Source: Faucicola sp048551375
GTDB lineage: Bacteria; Pseudomonadota; Gammaproteobacteria; Pseudomonadales; Moraxellaceae
DNA: 64,000 nucleotides
Direction: 5' to 3'
Assembly (NCBI RefSeq): GCF_048551375.1
Contig: NZ_JBLYZJ010000006.1
Span: 62,001-126,000 of the forward strand
In this document: positions 8,376 to 17,036 of the stretch, one piece after another
How the letters are laid out: every line of letters starts with the position of its first letter
Numbering within the stretch: position 1 is the stretch's first letter
Notes under the pieces: model-generated
What the model was told of the DNA's origin: nothing
The model's input: the letters and a program-made list of their open reading frames with translations, nothing else
The model's database searches: none
Made by a program: the position numbers and the translations under genes

Positions 8376-9701
8376 TTACGCTTTTGGATTGCGAAGACCG
8401 ATAAACTCATCCGCACCGTGGTAGCTTGCGGTGACCATTTGCTCAATGCGTAGTAATTGGTTGTACTTGGCAACACGGTCAGAACGGCACAGTGAGCCAG
8501 TTTTGATTTGACCTGCGGCTGTACCGACTGCCAAGTCAGCGATGGTGCTGTCTTCGGTTTCACCAGAACGGTGAGAGATGACCGTCGCATAGCCATTTTC
8601 TTTGGCAAGGTAAATCGCATCAAGGGTTTCAGATAGCGTACCAATTTGGTTGAATTTAATCAAAATCGCATTACCAATATGTTTGGTGATACCTTCTTGT
8701 AAAATTTTTGGATTGGTCACAAATAGGTCATCACCGACTAGCTGTACGGTTTTACCCAATTTTTCGGTCAAATACGCCCAGCCATCCCAGTCGCTTTCAT
8801 CAAGACCATCTTCGATTGAAATAATCGGATATTGACGTGCCAACTCACCTAGATAATCAGCAAAACCTTGTGACGTAAAGGCTTTATTGCCCTCGCCTTC
8901 AAGAATGTATTGACCGTCTTTGTAGAACTCGCTTGATGCACAGTCCAACGCTAAGTAGATGTCTTTGCCTGCTTTATAGCCTGCTTGCTCGATGGCTTGC
9001 ATGATGACGGTGATGGCTTCTTCGTTACTGCGAAGATTTGGGGCAAAGCCACCCTCATCACCCACAGCGGTATTTAGACCTTGTTTTTTTAGCACTGATT
9101 TTAGACTGTGGAATACTTCTGTACCTGCACGCAAGGCTTCGCCAAAGCTGTCAAACGCTACTGGCTCAATCATAAACTCTTGAATATCCACGGTATTATC
9201 AGCATGAGCCCCACCGTTTAGGATATTCATCATTGGCACAGGCATGGATAGCGAGGTTTGTCCACGTAGATTGGCAATGTATTGATGCAGTGGTAGTTTT
9301 TGTGACAAGGCGGCAGCACGGGCGGCAGCAAGTGACACGGCAAGCATGGCGTTTGCACCGAGTTTTTCTTTGTTTTCTGTGCCGTCAAGGGCGATGAGTT
9401 TATCATCAATTGCTTGTTGGGCTGATACATCCATATCGACCAAGGCAGAACGAATGTCGCTATTGACGTTGGCAACGGCTTTTTTGACCCCTTTACCAAG
9501 ATAGCGAGCTTTGTCGCCGTCACGCAATTCCAACGCTTCACGAGAGCCAGTCGAAGCCCCAGATGGTGCAGCCGCACGTCCAATCGTACCATCCGCAAGA
9601 ATCACGTCTGCTTCGATGGTTGGGTTGCCACGTGAGTCTAGGATTTCACGGGCAATGATGTCTTTAATTTGGTTGGTGGTGGTGGTTTCTTCAGCGTACA
9701 T
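8376..9701 (-). CDS. eno: Enolase
   Basis: Glycolytic enzyme converting 2-phosphoglycerate to phosphoenolpyruvate; also a degradosome component in E. coli. The 441-aa product (432 in E. coli) has IIAREILDSRGNPTIE near the start, GASTGSREALELRDGD, NGGAHADNTVDIQEFM, the acid/base and magnesium residues in ALDCASSEFY, SIEDGLDESDWDGW and LVGDDLFVTN, and the C-terminal signature ILIKFNQIGTLSETL with SHRSGETED. A nine-residue polar leader precedes the usual start. The strict family motifs make this assignment very secure. It is divergent from aroE. Confidence 0.98.
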   Translation of the reverse strand: MYAEETTTTNQIKDIIAREILDSRGNPTIEADVILADGTIGRAAAPSGASTGSREALELRDGDKARYLGKGVKKAVANVNSDIRSALVDMDVSAQQAIDDKLIALDGTENKEKLGANAMLAVSLAAARAAALSQKLPLHQYIANLRGQTSLSMPVPMMNILNGGAHADNTVDIQEFMIEPVAFDSFGEALRAGTEVFHSLKSVLKKQGLNTAVGDEGGFAPNLRSNEEAITVIMQAIEQAGYKAGKDIYLALDCASSEFYKDGQYILEGEGNKAFTSQGFADYLGELARQYPIISIEDGLDESDWDGWAYLTEKLGKTVQLVGDDLFVTNPKILQEGITKHIGNAILIKFNQIGTLSETLDAIYLAKENGYATVISHRSGETEDSTIADLAVGTAAGQIKTGSLCRSDRVAKYNQLLRIEQMVTASYHGADEFIGLRNPKA

Positions 9702-9803
9702 AGATTTTCCTTAAAAAAGAGGCTTACAGGGTCTAAAAATTGGGGGAAAATACGGCATAATCATATCATATTTTCACAAAATTGGGCGGATTGTTTGCAA
9801 TGG

Positions 9804-9831
9804 TTGCAATCAACCACAAAGATGGTATAGT
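9804..9831 (+). promoter_or_regulatory. Candidate promoter of aroE
   Basis: TTGCAA (9804-9809), 16 bases, TATAGT (9826-9831), ending 44 bases before the aroE ATG. Confidence 0.5.
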
Positions 9832-9875
9832 AAAATTTTGCCTTAACTGTCCTTTTAGCCACTGAGTGAGTTTTT

Positions 9876-10709
9876 ATGTCTGTTTTTATCTCTGATATGC
9901 TGTCAAATCCGCATTACCACTGCATGGTCATCGGCAACCCCATCGCCCATAGCAAATCCCCAGAGCTACACCAAGCCTTTGCCAAACAAACTGGGGTCAG
10001 CCTATCCTACCAACGCCAACTTTGCCCCAATGATGAAGCTAGCTTTGTAGCGGTAGTTGAGGCGTTTTTTGCAGGGGGTGGCACAGGCATGAATGTTACC
10101 GTACCCTTTAAAGAAATGGCGTATGAACTGGTCAACCAGCGTGGTGAATTGTCCGAATATGCCAAGCTCGCAGGGGCAGTTAATACCCTAGCTATCAAAG
10201 ACGGCAAGCTGTATGGCGATAATACCGATGGGCGTGGACTGGTGGCGGATTTATTGGCAAAAGGCGTGGTGTTGGATGGTAAAAACGTGGCAATTTTGGG
10301 GGCAGGTGGGGCGACTCGTGGGGCGATTTTGCCCTTACTTCAAGCCAACATTCAATCGCTTCATATCGCTAATCGCACTGTTGAAAAAGCCGAAACTTTG
10401 GCAAAACTGTTTGATAATAAAAAAGTGACTTTCTCAAGTTTAGCTGATTTACCAAAAAATTTTGATGTGGTGATTAATGCCACTTCGATTGGGTTGAGCG
10501 GTGATAGTTTGCCATTTAATGCGGATTTAACGGCTGATTTTGCCTATGACATGATGTATGGTAAACCGTCTGCATTTTTGGATTTTTTTAGGGCAAAAAA
10601 TGTCAAAACTGCCGATGGATTAGGCATGTTGATTAATCAAGGGGCGTTAAGTTTTGAGCTATGGACGGGAAAACAGGTGGATTTAGAAGCATTGGGTAAT
10701 CCGTTTTAA
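9876..10709 (+). CDS. aroE: Shikimate dehydrogenase (NADP+) AroE
   Basis: Catalyses reduction of 3-dehydroshikimate to shikimate in chorismate synthesis. The 277-aa product (E. coli 272) has the shikimate-binding IGNPIAHSKSPELHQ, the catalytic-lysine motif GMNVTVPFKE, NTDGRGLVADL, the dinucleotide-binding GAGGATRGAILPLL (about residues 139-152) followed by NRTVEKAETLA, and the end motif GLGMLINQGALSFELW. Monocistronic; the next gene is convergent. Confidence 0.97.
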   Translation: MSVFISDMLSNPHYHCMVIGNPIAHSKSPELHQAFAKQTGVSLSYQRQLCPNDEASFVAVVEAFFAGGGTGMNVTVPFKEMAYELVNQRGELSEYAKLAGAVNTLAIKDGKLYGDNTDGRGLVADLLAKGVVLDGKNVAILGAGGATRGAILPLLQANIQSLHIANRTVEKAETLAKLFDNKKVTFSSLADLPKNFDVVINATSIGLSGDSLPFNADLTADFAYDMMYGKPSAFLDFFRAKNVKTADGLGMLINQGALSFELWTGKQVDLEALGNPF

Positions 10710-10734
10710 CAGTTTTTCTATGCAAAAGTTTTGA

Positions 10735-10776
10735 CAAAAAAACACCCCAAAAGTTTCGTATAACTTTTGGGGTGCA
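10735..10776 (-). terminator. Terminator for the DASS transporter gene
   Basis: CACCCCAAAAGTT (10743-10755) pairs with AACTTTTGGGGTG (10762-10774). On the minus strand it is followed by a T-run (10735-10742 read in reverse). It also separates the convergent aroE. Confidence 0.8.
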
Positions 10777-10810
10777 GTTCAAATGACGGTTTTTTTGATG
10801 CAAAGAAAAA

Positions 10811-12352
10811 TCAGTAAAAGCCCAAAATTTTCCACCAAACCAAGCCAACCGCTAGCCATACGACTAAGTTGACCACACTGATAATAAAGCCAGTTTTCCA
10901 CCATTCACCCAAGGTGGTAAACCCAGAACCAAACACCACAGGGGCTGTGCCTGTACCATAGTGGGTTAAGCTCATCATCAAGCTACTTGCTGCCGCCAAA
11001 ATCAACGCATACAGCATTGGAGGCGCACCCAACGCAATGCCCACGCCATAGAAGGCAGCAAACATCGCTGTGATATGGGCGGTGGTACTGGCAAAGAAAT
11101 AATGGGTGTATAAATAAATCAAGGTCAAAATCGCACACGCACCGACCCAACCCACACCCAAATGACCAATCATGGTTTGGATATTGGTGGCAAACCATTT
11201 GATTAAGCCCAATTTATCAAGGAAGGTCGCCATCATAATCAAGGCAGAGAACCAAACCACGGTATCCCACGCAGACTTTTGTTTAAGGGCATCATCCCAT
11301 GTCAACACACCTGACAGTAGCAGAACAGATAAACCAATAAACGCCGTGGTAGTGGCATCAATACTAAATTCTTTACCAAAAATCATCGCAGGAATATTTG
11401 CCCAAAGTACCAATAATAAGGCAAACACCCCTAACATGATTTTTTCGCTTTTTTTCATCCCCCCCAATTCCGCAAGGCGTTCTTTGGCATATTGGGTGGC
11501 ATTGGGGGTTTCTTTGAGTTCAGGTGGATAAAGCTTATAAATCACCAAGGGCATGATGAGCAAACACACCAACCCTGGTAATAGCATAGCTAACGCCCAT
11601 GTTCCCCAACTCAAAGATATTTGTTTGCCTGTGGCTTCTGCGACTAATTTAACCACCAAAGGGTTAGGGGCAGTCGCTGTGACAAACATCGCTGAGGTAA
11701 TGGGGTTGGCATTATAGTTGACCAATGCCAAATAACGCCCAACTTTGGTGCGACTGGGGTCGTTATCCCCTTTTGAACCCAAAGATTCTGAAATGGATTT
11801 CATAATTGGGTGAATAATACCGCCACCACGAGCGGTATTGGATGGGGTAATGGGGGCAAGTACGGTTTCGGCTAACGCTAATGAATAGCCGATGCCCAAG
11901 GTTTTTTTACCAAATAATGAGATAAAATAATAACCAATTCGACTACCCAAGCCTGTTTTGGTCAAGCCATAAGAAATAATAATGGCAATACCAATCAACC
12001 AAATCAGTGAATTGGAAAAACTCGATAAGGCATCTTTTAGGGCATCTGCAGGTTTTGGGTTGGTCACGCCTGTAATCGCCACCAAGGCGATGGCAATGAT
12101 GGATAACGCCCCAATGGGCATGGCTTTACCAATAATGGCAGTAATCGTACCGACAAATAACGCAAATAAATGCCATGCTTCAGGCTTTACGCCCTCAGGC
12201 ACAGGAATCACAAACCAAATTAATAAGGTAATCGCCACCGCAATCAAGCTAGGTATGGGCTTAAATCCAAGGGTCACTTGGTCGTTTTGAGCCACCACAT
12301 TGGGGGCAGGCGGTGGGCTGGAAGGCGGTTGTACAGATGGTGTTGTTGTCAT
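10811..12352 (-). CDS. DASS/SLC13-family anion (dicarboxylate-type) transporter
   Basis: Inner-membrane carrier of the divalent anion:sodium symporter family, whose members move C4-dicarboxylates, citrate, tartrate, 2-oxoglutarate/malate or sulphate. The 513-aa product has a Pro-rich cytosolic start (residues 1-20) and about 12 hydrophobic segments. Family marks include SNTARGGGIIHPIMKSI, a duplicated-hairpin segment with ITSAMFVTATAPNPLVV, and THYFFASTTAHITAMFA. The SNT and TxTAPN-type loops are the anion/sodium sites. It is closest in style to the E. coli CitT/TtdT group, many of which are antiporters exchanging succinate. With frdABCD upstream it could supply fumarate or malate, but the substrate cannot be read from sequence. 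Confidence 0.85.
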   Translation of the reverse strand: MTTTPSVQPPSSPPPAPNVVAQNDQVTLGFKPIPSLIAVAITLLIWFVIPVPEGVKPEAWHLFALFVGTITAIIGKAMPIGALSIIAIALVAITGVTNPKPADALKDALSSFSNSLIWLIGIAIIISYGLTKTGLGSRIGYYFISLFGKKTLGIGYSLALAETVLAPITPSNTARGGGIIHPIMKSISESLGSKGDNDPSRTKVGRYLALVNYNANPITSAMFVTATAPNPLVVKLVAEATGKQISLSWGTWALAMLLPGLVCLLIMPLVIYKLYPPELKETPNATQYAKERLAELGGMKKSEKIMLGVFALLLVLWANIPAMIFGKEFSIDATTTAFIGLSVLLLSGVLTWDDALKQKSAWDTVVWFSALIMMATFLDKLGLIKWFATNIQTMIGHLGVGWVGACAILTLIYLYTHYFFASTTAHITAMFAAFYGVGIALGAPPMLYALILAAASSLMMSLTHYGTGTAPVVFGSGFTTLGEWWKTGFIISVVNLVVWLAVGLVWWKILGFY

Positions 12353-12502
12353 TTTATACCTCGTTATAGTTAAAGAGTTTCAATTTATCAACAAGTTAAG
12401 ATTTTTTATACTTTATTATTTAAACAATAACGATTTGTTATTAACTGTTACTTTACGCTTTTTATGTGAAAAAGTCATGTCAACATTAACAAAATTGCAA
12501 TA

Positions 12503-12533
12503 AAAAAGCCAATCGGTAAAATGATTGGCTTTC
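12503..12533 (-). terminator. Terminator downstream of the YidB-like gene
   Basis: AAAGCCAATC (12506-12515) pairs with GATTGGCTTT (12524-12533); read on the minus strand the stem is followed by TTTTTTAT. Confidence 0.7.
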
Positions 12534-12574
12534 TTAGTTATATTTATAACTTTGAGGTTACGCACTAATATTCA

Positions 12575-12699
12575 TAGGACTTACGCAAAAATGCCATTTG
12601 TAGGTTGGGTAGAAGAATGACACCCAACATAAACCATTGAAATTGTTGGGTATCGCAAGCTCTACCCAGCCTACATTCGAGATTTTTTTGCATAACTTC
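12575..12699. repeat. MITE-like repeat family B, copy 1
   Basis: Nearly identical over about 100 bases to 29383-29506. It begins AGGACTTACGCAAAAATGCC and contains inner palindromic GTAGGTTGGGT / ACCCAGCCTAC. The right terminal repeat here has decayed (TGCATAACT). Short length, terminal inverted repeats and absence of an ORF point to a non-autonomous transposable element. Confidence 0.75.
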
Positions 12700-12708
12700 A
12701 GTTTATAA

Positions 12709-13413
12709 TTAACGCAAATTAGACAATTGCGATAAAATTTGGCTGATTTCGTCATTGGCTTGACTTTCTGTGCCTGTGTCGCCGTTTGGGGTCAATTGGT
12801 CAAATACTTGTGGCAATAACTCCGCCATACCTTGACACACATCGCCTGTGCCACAGCCTGCTTGTTGGGCGACTTGTTGTAGCTCATTGCTGTCAAATAG
12901 TTGACTTACGGCATTGGCATCTAGCGATTGGTTTGGCTCACCTGCACTCATCCATGAATTGGCTTGTTGTCCAAAACCCATACCAGAGATTTTGCCCAAT
13001 GCACCGCTTAGACCGCCATTTTTTTGGATAAAGCTCAATGCCAATGGCAATAAGGCCGCCATCAACATGCCTTTACCACCAAACCCTGATTGTTGCTGTT
13101 GCATGCCTTGATTCATGCCCATGCTGTTGCCACCACCTAGCACGCTACCCAGCACCTGACCGAGCATACCGCCTTGCGATTGGGCTTGGTTGCCGTTCAT
13201 TGCCATACCTGCCATACCGATGACATCATCAAGACCAAAACCGTTGCTGAGGTTGACCCCTGATGCTTGACCACCCATACCGCCACCTAGCATACCGCCT
13301 AGGACATTACCTAATCCGCCCATGCTGTCTTGAGCTTGTGCAGATTGTCCACCCATTTTGCTTTGGATGGCTTGTTGGGCGACTTGGGTAACTAAATTGG
13401 TTAATAAACTCAT
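12709..13413 (-). CDS. YidB-like DUF937 family protein
   Basis: A 234-aa cytosolic-looking protein without signal peptide. The N-terminal half is low complexity, rich in Gly, Met and Gln (LGNVLGGMLGGGMGGQ, GGMLGQVLGSVLGGG). The C-terminal half carries the YidB-type domain: SWMSAGEPNQSLDANAVSQL, then QQAGCGTGDVCQGMAELLPQVFDQLTPNG. DUF937/YidB proteins are widespread and their biochemical role is not established; the domain was named from sequence alone. It is flanked by repeat elements on both sides. Confidence 0.8.
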   Translation of the reverse strand: MSLLTNLVTQVAQQAIQSKMGGQSAQAQDSMGGLGNVLGGMLGGGMGGQASGVNLSNGFGLDDVIGMAGMAMNGNQAQSQGGMLGQVLGSVLGGGNSMGMNQGMQQQQSGFGGKGMLMAALLPLALSFIQKNGGLSGALGKISGMGFGQQANSWMSAGEPNQSLDANAVSQLFDSNELQQVAQQAGCGTGDVCQGMAELLPQVFDQLTPNGDTGTESQANDEISQILSQLSNLR

Positions 13414-13468
13414 GCTTTTTTCCTTAAAATTAACTGAATGTTAAATCTTCCAATGAAAATATGGTTTT

Positions 13469-13574
13469 GAATCTCCCCCAACCCCCTCTTTACAAAAGAA
13501 TGGGCTTTATCCGCTATATCAATCTGATAAAAGGGCAAAGTCCCGCTTTCTCAAAGGGGGATTTAGGGGGATTA
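13469..13574. repeat. Palindromic repeat family D, copy 1
   Basis: Starts GAATCTCCCCCAACCCCCTC and ends in AAAGGGGGATTTAGGGGGAT. The same element in the opposite orientation lies at 29512-29632. C-rich left arm and G-rich right arm allow a long hairpin. It sits upstream of the YidB-like gene. Confidence 0.7.
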
Positions 13575-13690
13575 GACCTTATAGAACTGAAAGTATCAGC
13601 TTCACTGGGCTTGTCCGTATTGTAACAAGTTTAGCAATGCTGAATAGATACGTTTTGTTAATAAGGTAAACCGCTTGAATCTTTACCGAT

Positions 13691-14215
13691 TTAATCTGTT
13701 TGACTGGCTAATATTTTGAGCTGTCGCCATGTGTCATTATCCACTTGGTCTTGCCAAATGTGGGTGGTGAGTGGCTTTTGATATGGTTCAATGATGTCAA
13801 ATGTCAATACCAATAAACAGCCCATATCCTGTATCGCCAATAGTTTGGCTTGAAGTAACATGGCTTGTGGATTGGTGGTTGGCTGATAAGGGATGATAAA
13901 ACTGCCCTCCACCCCTTGCAATTGCCAATCCAAAAAATCGTAGGCAATCATGTCATTGGCTCTGCGATTGGGTAAGGTGCTAACCACTGTAAGATGGTAT
14001 TGGCTCAATTGGGCAAGCCACACACACGCCAAAGTTAGTACCATCAAGGCAAGCCGATAATTAAGCTGAACCGGCAACAGCCCAGTCATTAACATGACCA
14101 ATACAATCACCCCACCCCATACAAGGATTTTGAGGTGGCTGATTTTTAGGGTGGTGTCGATAGCAATCACATTTTTTTGGGCAATTTGAGCAGTATCGAA
14201 GGCATTAGTCCACAT
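13691..14215 (-). CDS. YgfX-like membrane protein (partner of SdhE)
   Basis: A 174-aa protein with two adjacent transmembrane helices (about residues 30-48 and 53-70) and a soluble C-terminal domain of about 95 residues (W/Q-rich, SQYHLTVVST... WQLQGVEGSF). This matches the plan of YgfX (CptA), an inner-membrane protein encoded next to sdhE in many gammaproteobacteria. Its start overlaps the sdhE stop by 11 bases, so translation is coupled. The call rests more on context and topology than on strong residue identity. YgfX has been described as a toxin-like partner of SdhE, but that role is debated. Confidence 0.6.
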   Translation of the reverse strand: MWTNAFDTAQIAQKNVIAIDTTLKISHLKILVWGGVIVLVMLMTGLLPVQLNYRLALMVLTLACVWLAQLSQYHLTVVSTLPNRRANDMIAYDFLDWQLQGVEGSFIIPYQPTTNPQAMLLQAKLLAIQDMGCLLVLTFDIIEPYQKPLTTHIWQDQVDNDTWRQLKILASQTD

Positions 14216-14471
14216 TTTTTAGCGATTTTAGCCGTTCAATCAACTGGGCATATTCCGCTTTGGTAGGGTGATTATGCAAAAACCAATCCAGCAAATCTGG
14301 GTCTTCTTCTTCAACCAGTTGGGCAAAGATGGCTTGTTCTTGGAGGTCAGCCGTGAAGTAATGCTCACGCACATAGGGGTCAAAATAATAGTCCAGTTCT
14401 TTTAGCCCACGTCTGGCTCGGTAGATGACTTTGCGTTGTTCTAAGGTGGGTTCTACAATGATATCGGTCAT
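14205..14471 (-). CDS. sdhE: FAD assembly factor SdhE
   Basis: Small cytosolic protein (88 aa, same as E. coli SdhE) that promotes covalent attachment of FAD to SdhA and FrdA. It has the defining RRGLKELDYYFDPYVREHY segment, containing the RGxxE motif, and FAQLVEEEDPDLLDWFL. The ATG at 14471 is chosen over an in-frame ATG at 14522 because the resulting protein matches family length and AAGG lies just upstream. Its known clients include the FrdA type encoded at 2356-4131. Confidence 0.92.
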   Translation of the reverse strand: MTDIIVEPTLEQRKVIYRARRGLKELDYYFDPYVREHYFTADLQEQAIFAQLVEEEDPDLLDWFLHNHPTKAEYAQLIERLKSLKNVD

Positions 14472-14576
14472 GGGGTTGCCTTGTTGGGTTGAATGGGTAA
14501 TAAAAAGGTGAGTCAACATCACGTTAACTCACCCTATTATACCTGTCTGCTAGCTAATTTCTAGCGATTATCCCAA

Positions 14577-16748
14577 TTAAGATTGGGCTTTTAAATTCAA
14601 GCGTGCTTCATGGAGCAATGGCTCGGTATAACCACTTGGTTGTACTGTACCTTTGAAAATCAAGTCACGAGCAGCATTGTAGGCGATGGTGTTAAAGGCA
14701 TTTTCACCGCTTGCCATTGGGGTATAGGCAGGGTCATCGGCATTTTGCTCATCCACGATTTTTGCCATGCGTTTTAGCACGTCATCGACTTGCTCGGCAG
14801 TGACGATACCATGAGCCAACCAATTAGCAACGTGTTGGCTTGAGATACGCAAGGTCGCACGGTCTTCCATCAAGCCGACATTTTCGATGTCTGGGACTTT
14901 TGAACAGCCCACGCCTTGGTCAACCCAACGCACGACATAGCCCAAAATTCCTTGACAGTTATTCTCTAACTCTTGGGTTTTTTGTTCGTCTGTCCAGTTG
15001 GTATCGCTTGCCAAAGGGATGTGCAAAATGTCGTCAAGTTTGGCAGGTTCACGGTTTTTGATACCGTCTAACACGTCCATCACGTTGGTTTCGTGGTAGT
15101 GCATGGCGTGCAAAGTCGCTCCAGTTGGTGACGGAACCCACGCACAAGTTGCCCCTGCTTTGGGGTGATTGGATTTGGTGGCTACCATTTCTTTCATGCT
15201 GTCAGGTTTTGCCCACATCCCTTTACCGATTTGGGCTTTGCCGCGCAAGCCACACGCCACGCCCACATCGACATTCCAACGCTCATAGGCATTGAGCCAG
15301 TCTTCGTTTTTCATGTCGTTTTTACGCACGAATGCCCCTGCCTGCATACTGGTGTGCATTTCGTCACCTGTTCTGTCCATAAAGCCTGTGTTAATAAAAA
15401 TCACACGCTCTTTGGCGGCACGGATACATTCTTTTAGGTTGACGGTGGTACGGCGTTCTTCGTCCATGATACCGACTTTCAAGGTATTTTTTGGTAAATT
15501 TAACACGCCTTCAACCGCACCAAATAAATCAACGCTAAACTGCACTTCTTCGACACCGTGCATTTTGGGTTTGACAATATACATTGAGCCTGTGCGAGAG
15601 TTGGCAAGTTTTTGGTCTTTTTTAACCAAGTCTGGTAAGCTACACAATGGGGTAATCAAGGCATCCATGATACCTTCATAAATTTCTTGACCATCCACCA
15701 AAATAGCAGGGTTGGTCATCAAATGTCCCACGTTACGAATCAACATCAACGAACGACCATGTAGCGTCAAGCTATCGCCATTTGGAGCGGTGTATTCACG
15801 GTCTGGGTTCATGGTGCGAGTCATGGTTTTGCCGTTTTTGTCAAAGGTTTCTGCCAAGTCGCCTTTCATCAAACCAAACCAGTTGCGATACACTTCGACT
15901 TTTTCTTCGGCATCCACGGCGGCAACGGAGTCTTCACAGTCTTGAATAGTAGTGACGGCAGATTCCATCAACACATCTTTGATGCCTGCAGGGTCGTCTT
16001 TACCGACATTACTGGTTGGGTCAATTTGAACCTCAAGGTGTAAGCCATTGTTTTTTAACAAAATCCCTGTTGGGCTAGAAGCATCACCAACATACCCTGC
16101 AAATTGGGCAAGGTTTTGTAATTGGGTGGTGCTATCGCCTGTTTTGACGACCAACTGACCATTTTCCACCGCAAAGCCTGTGACATCGTTATAACTGGCG
16201 TTGACTAACGCAAAGTGGCTATCAAGGAAATTTTTGGCATATTTGACGACTTCTGCCCCTCGTAGTGGGTCGTAGCCTTTGCCTTGTGGCTGACCGTCAA
16301 TCACATCCGTGCCGTATAAGGCATCGTATAAACTACCCCAACGTGCATTGGCGGCGTTTAACGCATAGCGAGCATTACGCACAGGCACGACCAATTGGGG
16401 CCCTGCGATGGTGGCGATTTCTTCATCGACATTTTGGGTGTCAATGTTAAAGGCTTCGCCTTCTGGTGTGATATAGCCGATTTCTTTTAAAAATTCGGTA
16501 TAACTGGCTTTGTCAAAATCACCATTGCTGGCAGGGTTGTTGCCGTGCCATTCATCAATTTTGCTTTGTAATTCATCACGCTTTGCCAATAGGGCTTGGT
16601 TGCGTGGAGTAAAGTCTTTGACAACTTTTTCAAAATCTTGCCAGTATTTTTCGCTGTCTAAGCCGACCACAGGCATGACTTCGTTTTGGATAAAATCGTA
16701 AAGTTGTTTATCAATGGCTAAACTGCCCTTTTGAACACGCTGTGACAT
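14577..16748 (-). CDS. glcB: Malate synthase G
   Basis: Condenses glyoxylate with acetyl-CoA to give malate, in the glyoxylate shunt or glycolate use. At 723 aa it has the same length as E. coli GlcB. Visible family marks are TIQDCEDSVAAVDAEEKV (metal/substrate aspartates and glutamates), RTMNPDREYTAPNG, RNVGHLMTNPAIL, GIMDEERRTTVNL with the catalytic arginine region, FINTGFMDRTGDEMHTSM, ACGLRGKAQIGKGMWA and the CoA-site segment near PSPTGATLHAMHYH. It stands alone, divergent from sdaA. Confidence 0.97.
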   Translation of the reverse strand: MSQRVQKGSLAIDKQLYDFIQNEVMPVVGLDSEKYWQDFEKVVKDFTPRNQALLAKRDELQSKIDEWHGNNPASNGDFDKASYTEFLKEIGYITPEGEAFNIDTQNVDEEIATIAGPQLVVPVRNARYALNAANARWGSLYDALYGTDVIDGQPQGKGYDPLRGAEVVKYAKNFLDSHFALVNASYNDVTGFAVENGQLVVKTGDSTTQLQNLAQFAGYVGDASSPTGILLKNNGLHLEVQIDPTSNVGKDDPAGIKDVLMESAVTTIQDCEDSVAAVDAEEKVEVYRNWFGLMKGDLAETFDKNGKTMTRTMNPDREYTAPNGDSLTLHGRSLMLIRNVGHLMTNPAILVDGQEIYEGIMDALITPLCSLPDLVKKDQKLANSRTGSMYIVKPKMHGVEEVQFSVDLFGAVEGVLNLPKNTLKVGIMDEERRTTVNLKECIRAAKERVIFINTGFMDRTGDEMHTSMQAGAFVRKNDMKNEDWLNAYERWNVDVGVACGLRGKAQIGKGMWAKPDSMKEMVATKSNHPKAGATCAWVPSPTGATLHAMHYHETNVMDVLDGIKNREPAKLDDILHIPLASDTNWTDEQKTQELENNCQGILGYVVRWVDQGVGCSKVPDIENVGLMEDRATLRISSQHVANWLAHGIVTAEQVDDVLKRMAKIVDEQNADDPAYTPMASGENAFNTIAYNAARDLIFKGTVQPSGYTEPLLHEARLNLKAQS

Positions 16749-16939
16749 GGCATTTTCCTTATGGTTGTACGGCTGTTAAAGTAATACATTGGGTAAAACA
16801 TGTAATATGTTTAATACGTTCTCGATTATACGTTTATCAAAAATAAAAATAAAGAAATAGAAGTTATTTAGTTAATAAATATCTATTAAATACGGTAGGT
16901 TTGTTTTGGTTGTAGTTCGGCTCAATTCAACAGGTTTAT

Positions 16940-16968
16940 TACGCTAACCTATATTTATCATTTATAAT
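16940..16968 (+). promoter_or_regulatory. Candidate promoter of sdaA-miaE
   Basis: A perfect -10 TATAAT (16963-16968) with a weak -35 (TACGCT at 16940-16945, 17-base spacer), about 70 bases before the sdaA start. Confidence 0.4.
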
Positions 16969-17036
16969 AATCGCATTTGATGAGCCTTTGGACAAGACAA
17001 CAATTGGGGCGACACAGCCCAAATAAGGATAGCGTT

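Larger units (their letters stand above)
12353..12708. other. Gene-free 356-base gap: terminator plus MITE-like repeat
   Basis: Between the start of the DASS gene and the end of the YidB-like gene. It contains an AT-rich stretch that should carry the DASS promoter, a terminator (12503-12533) and a family B repeat (12575-12699). No coding sequence is supported. Confidence 0.7.
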
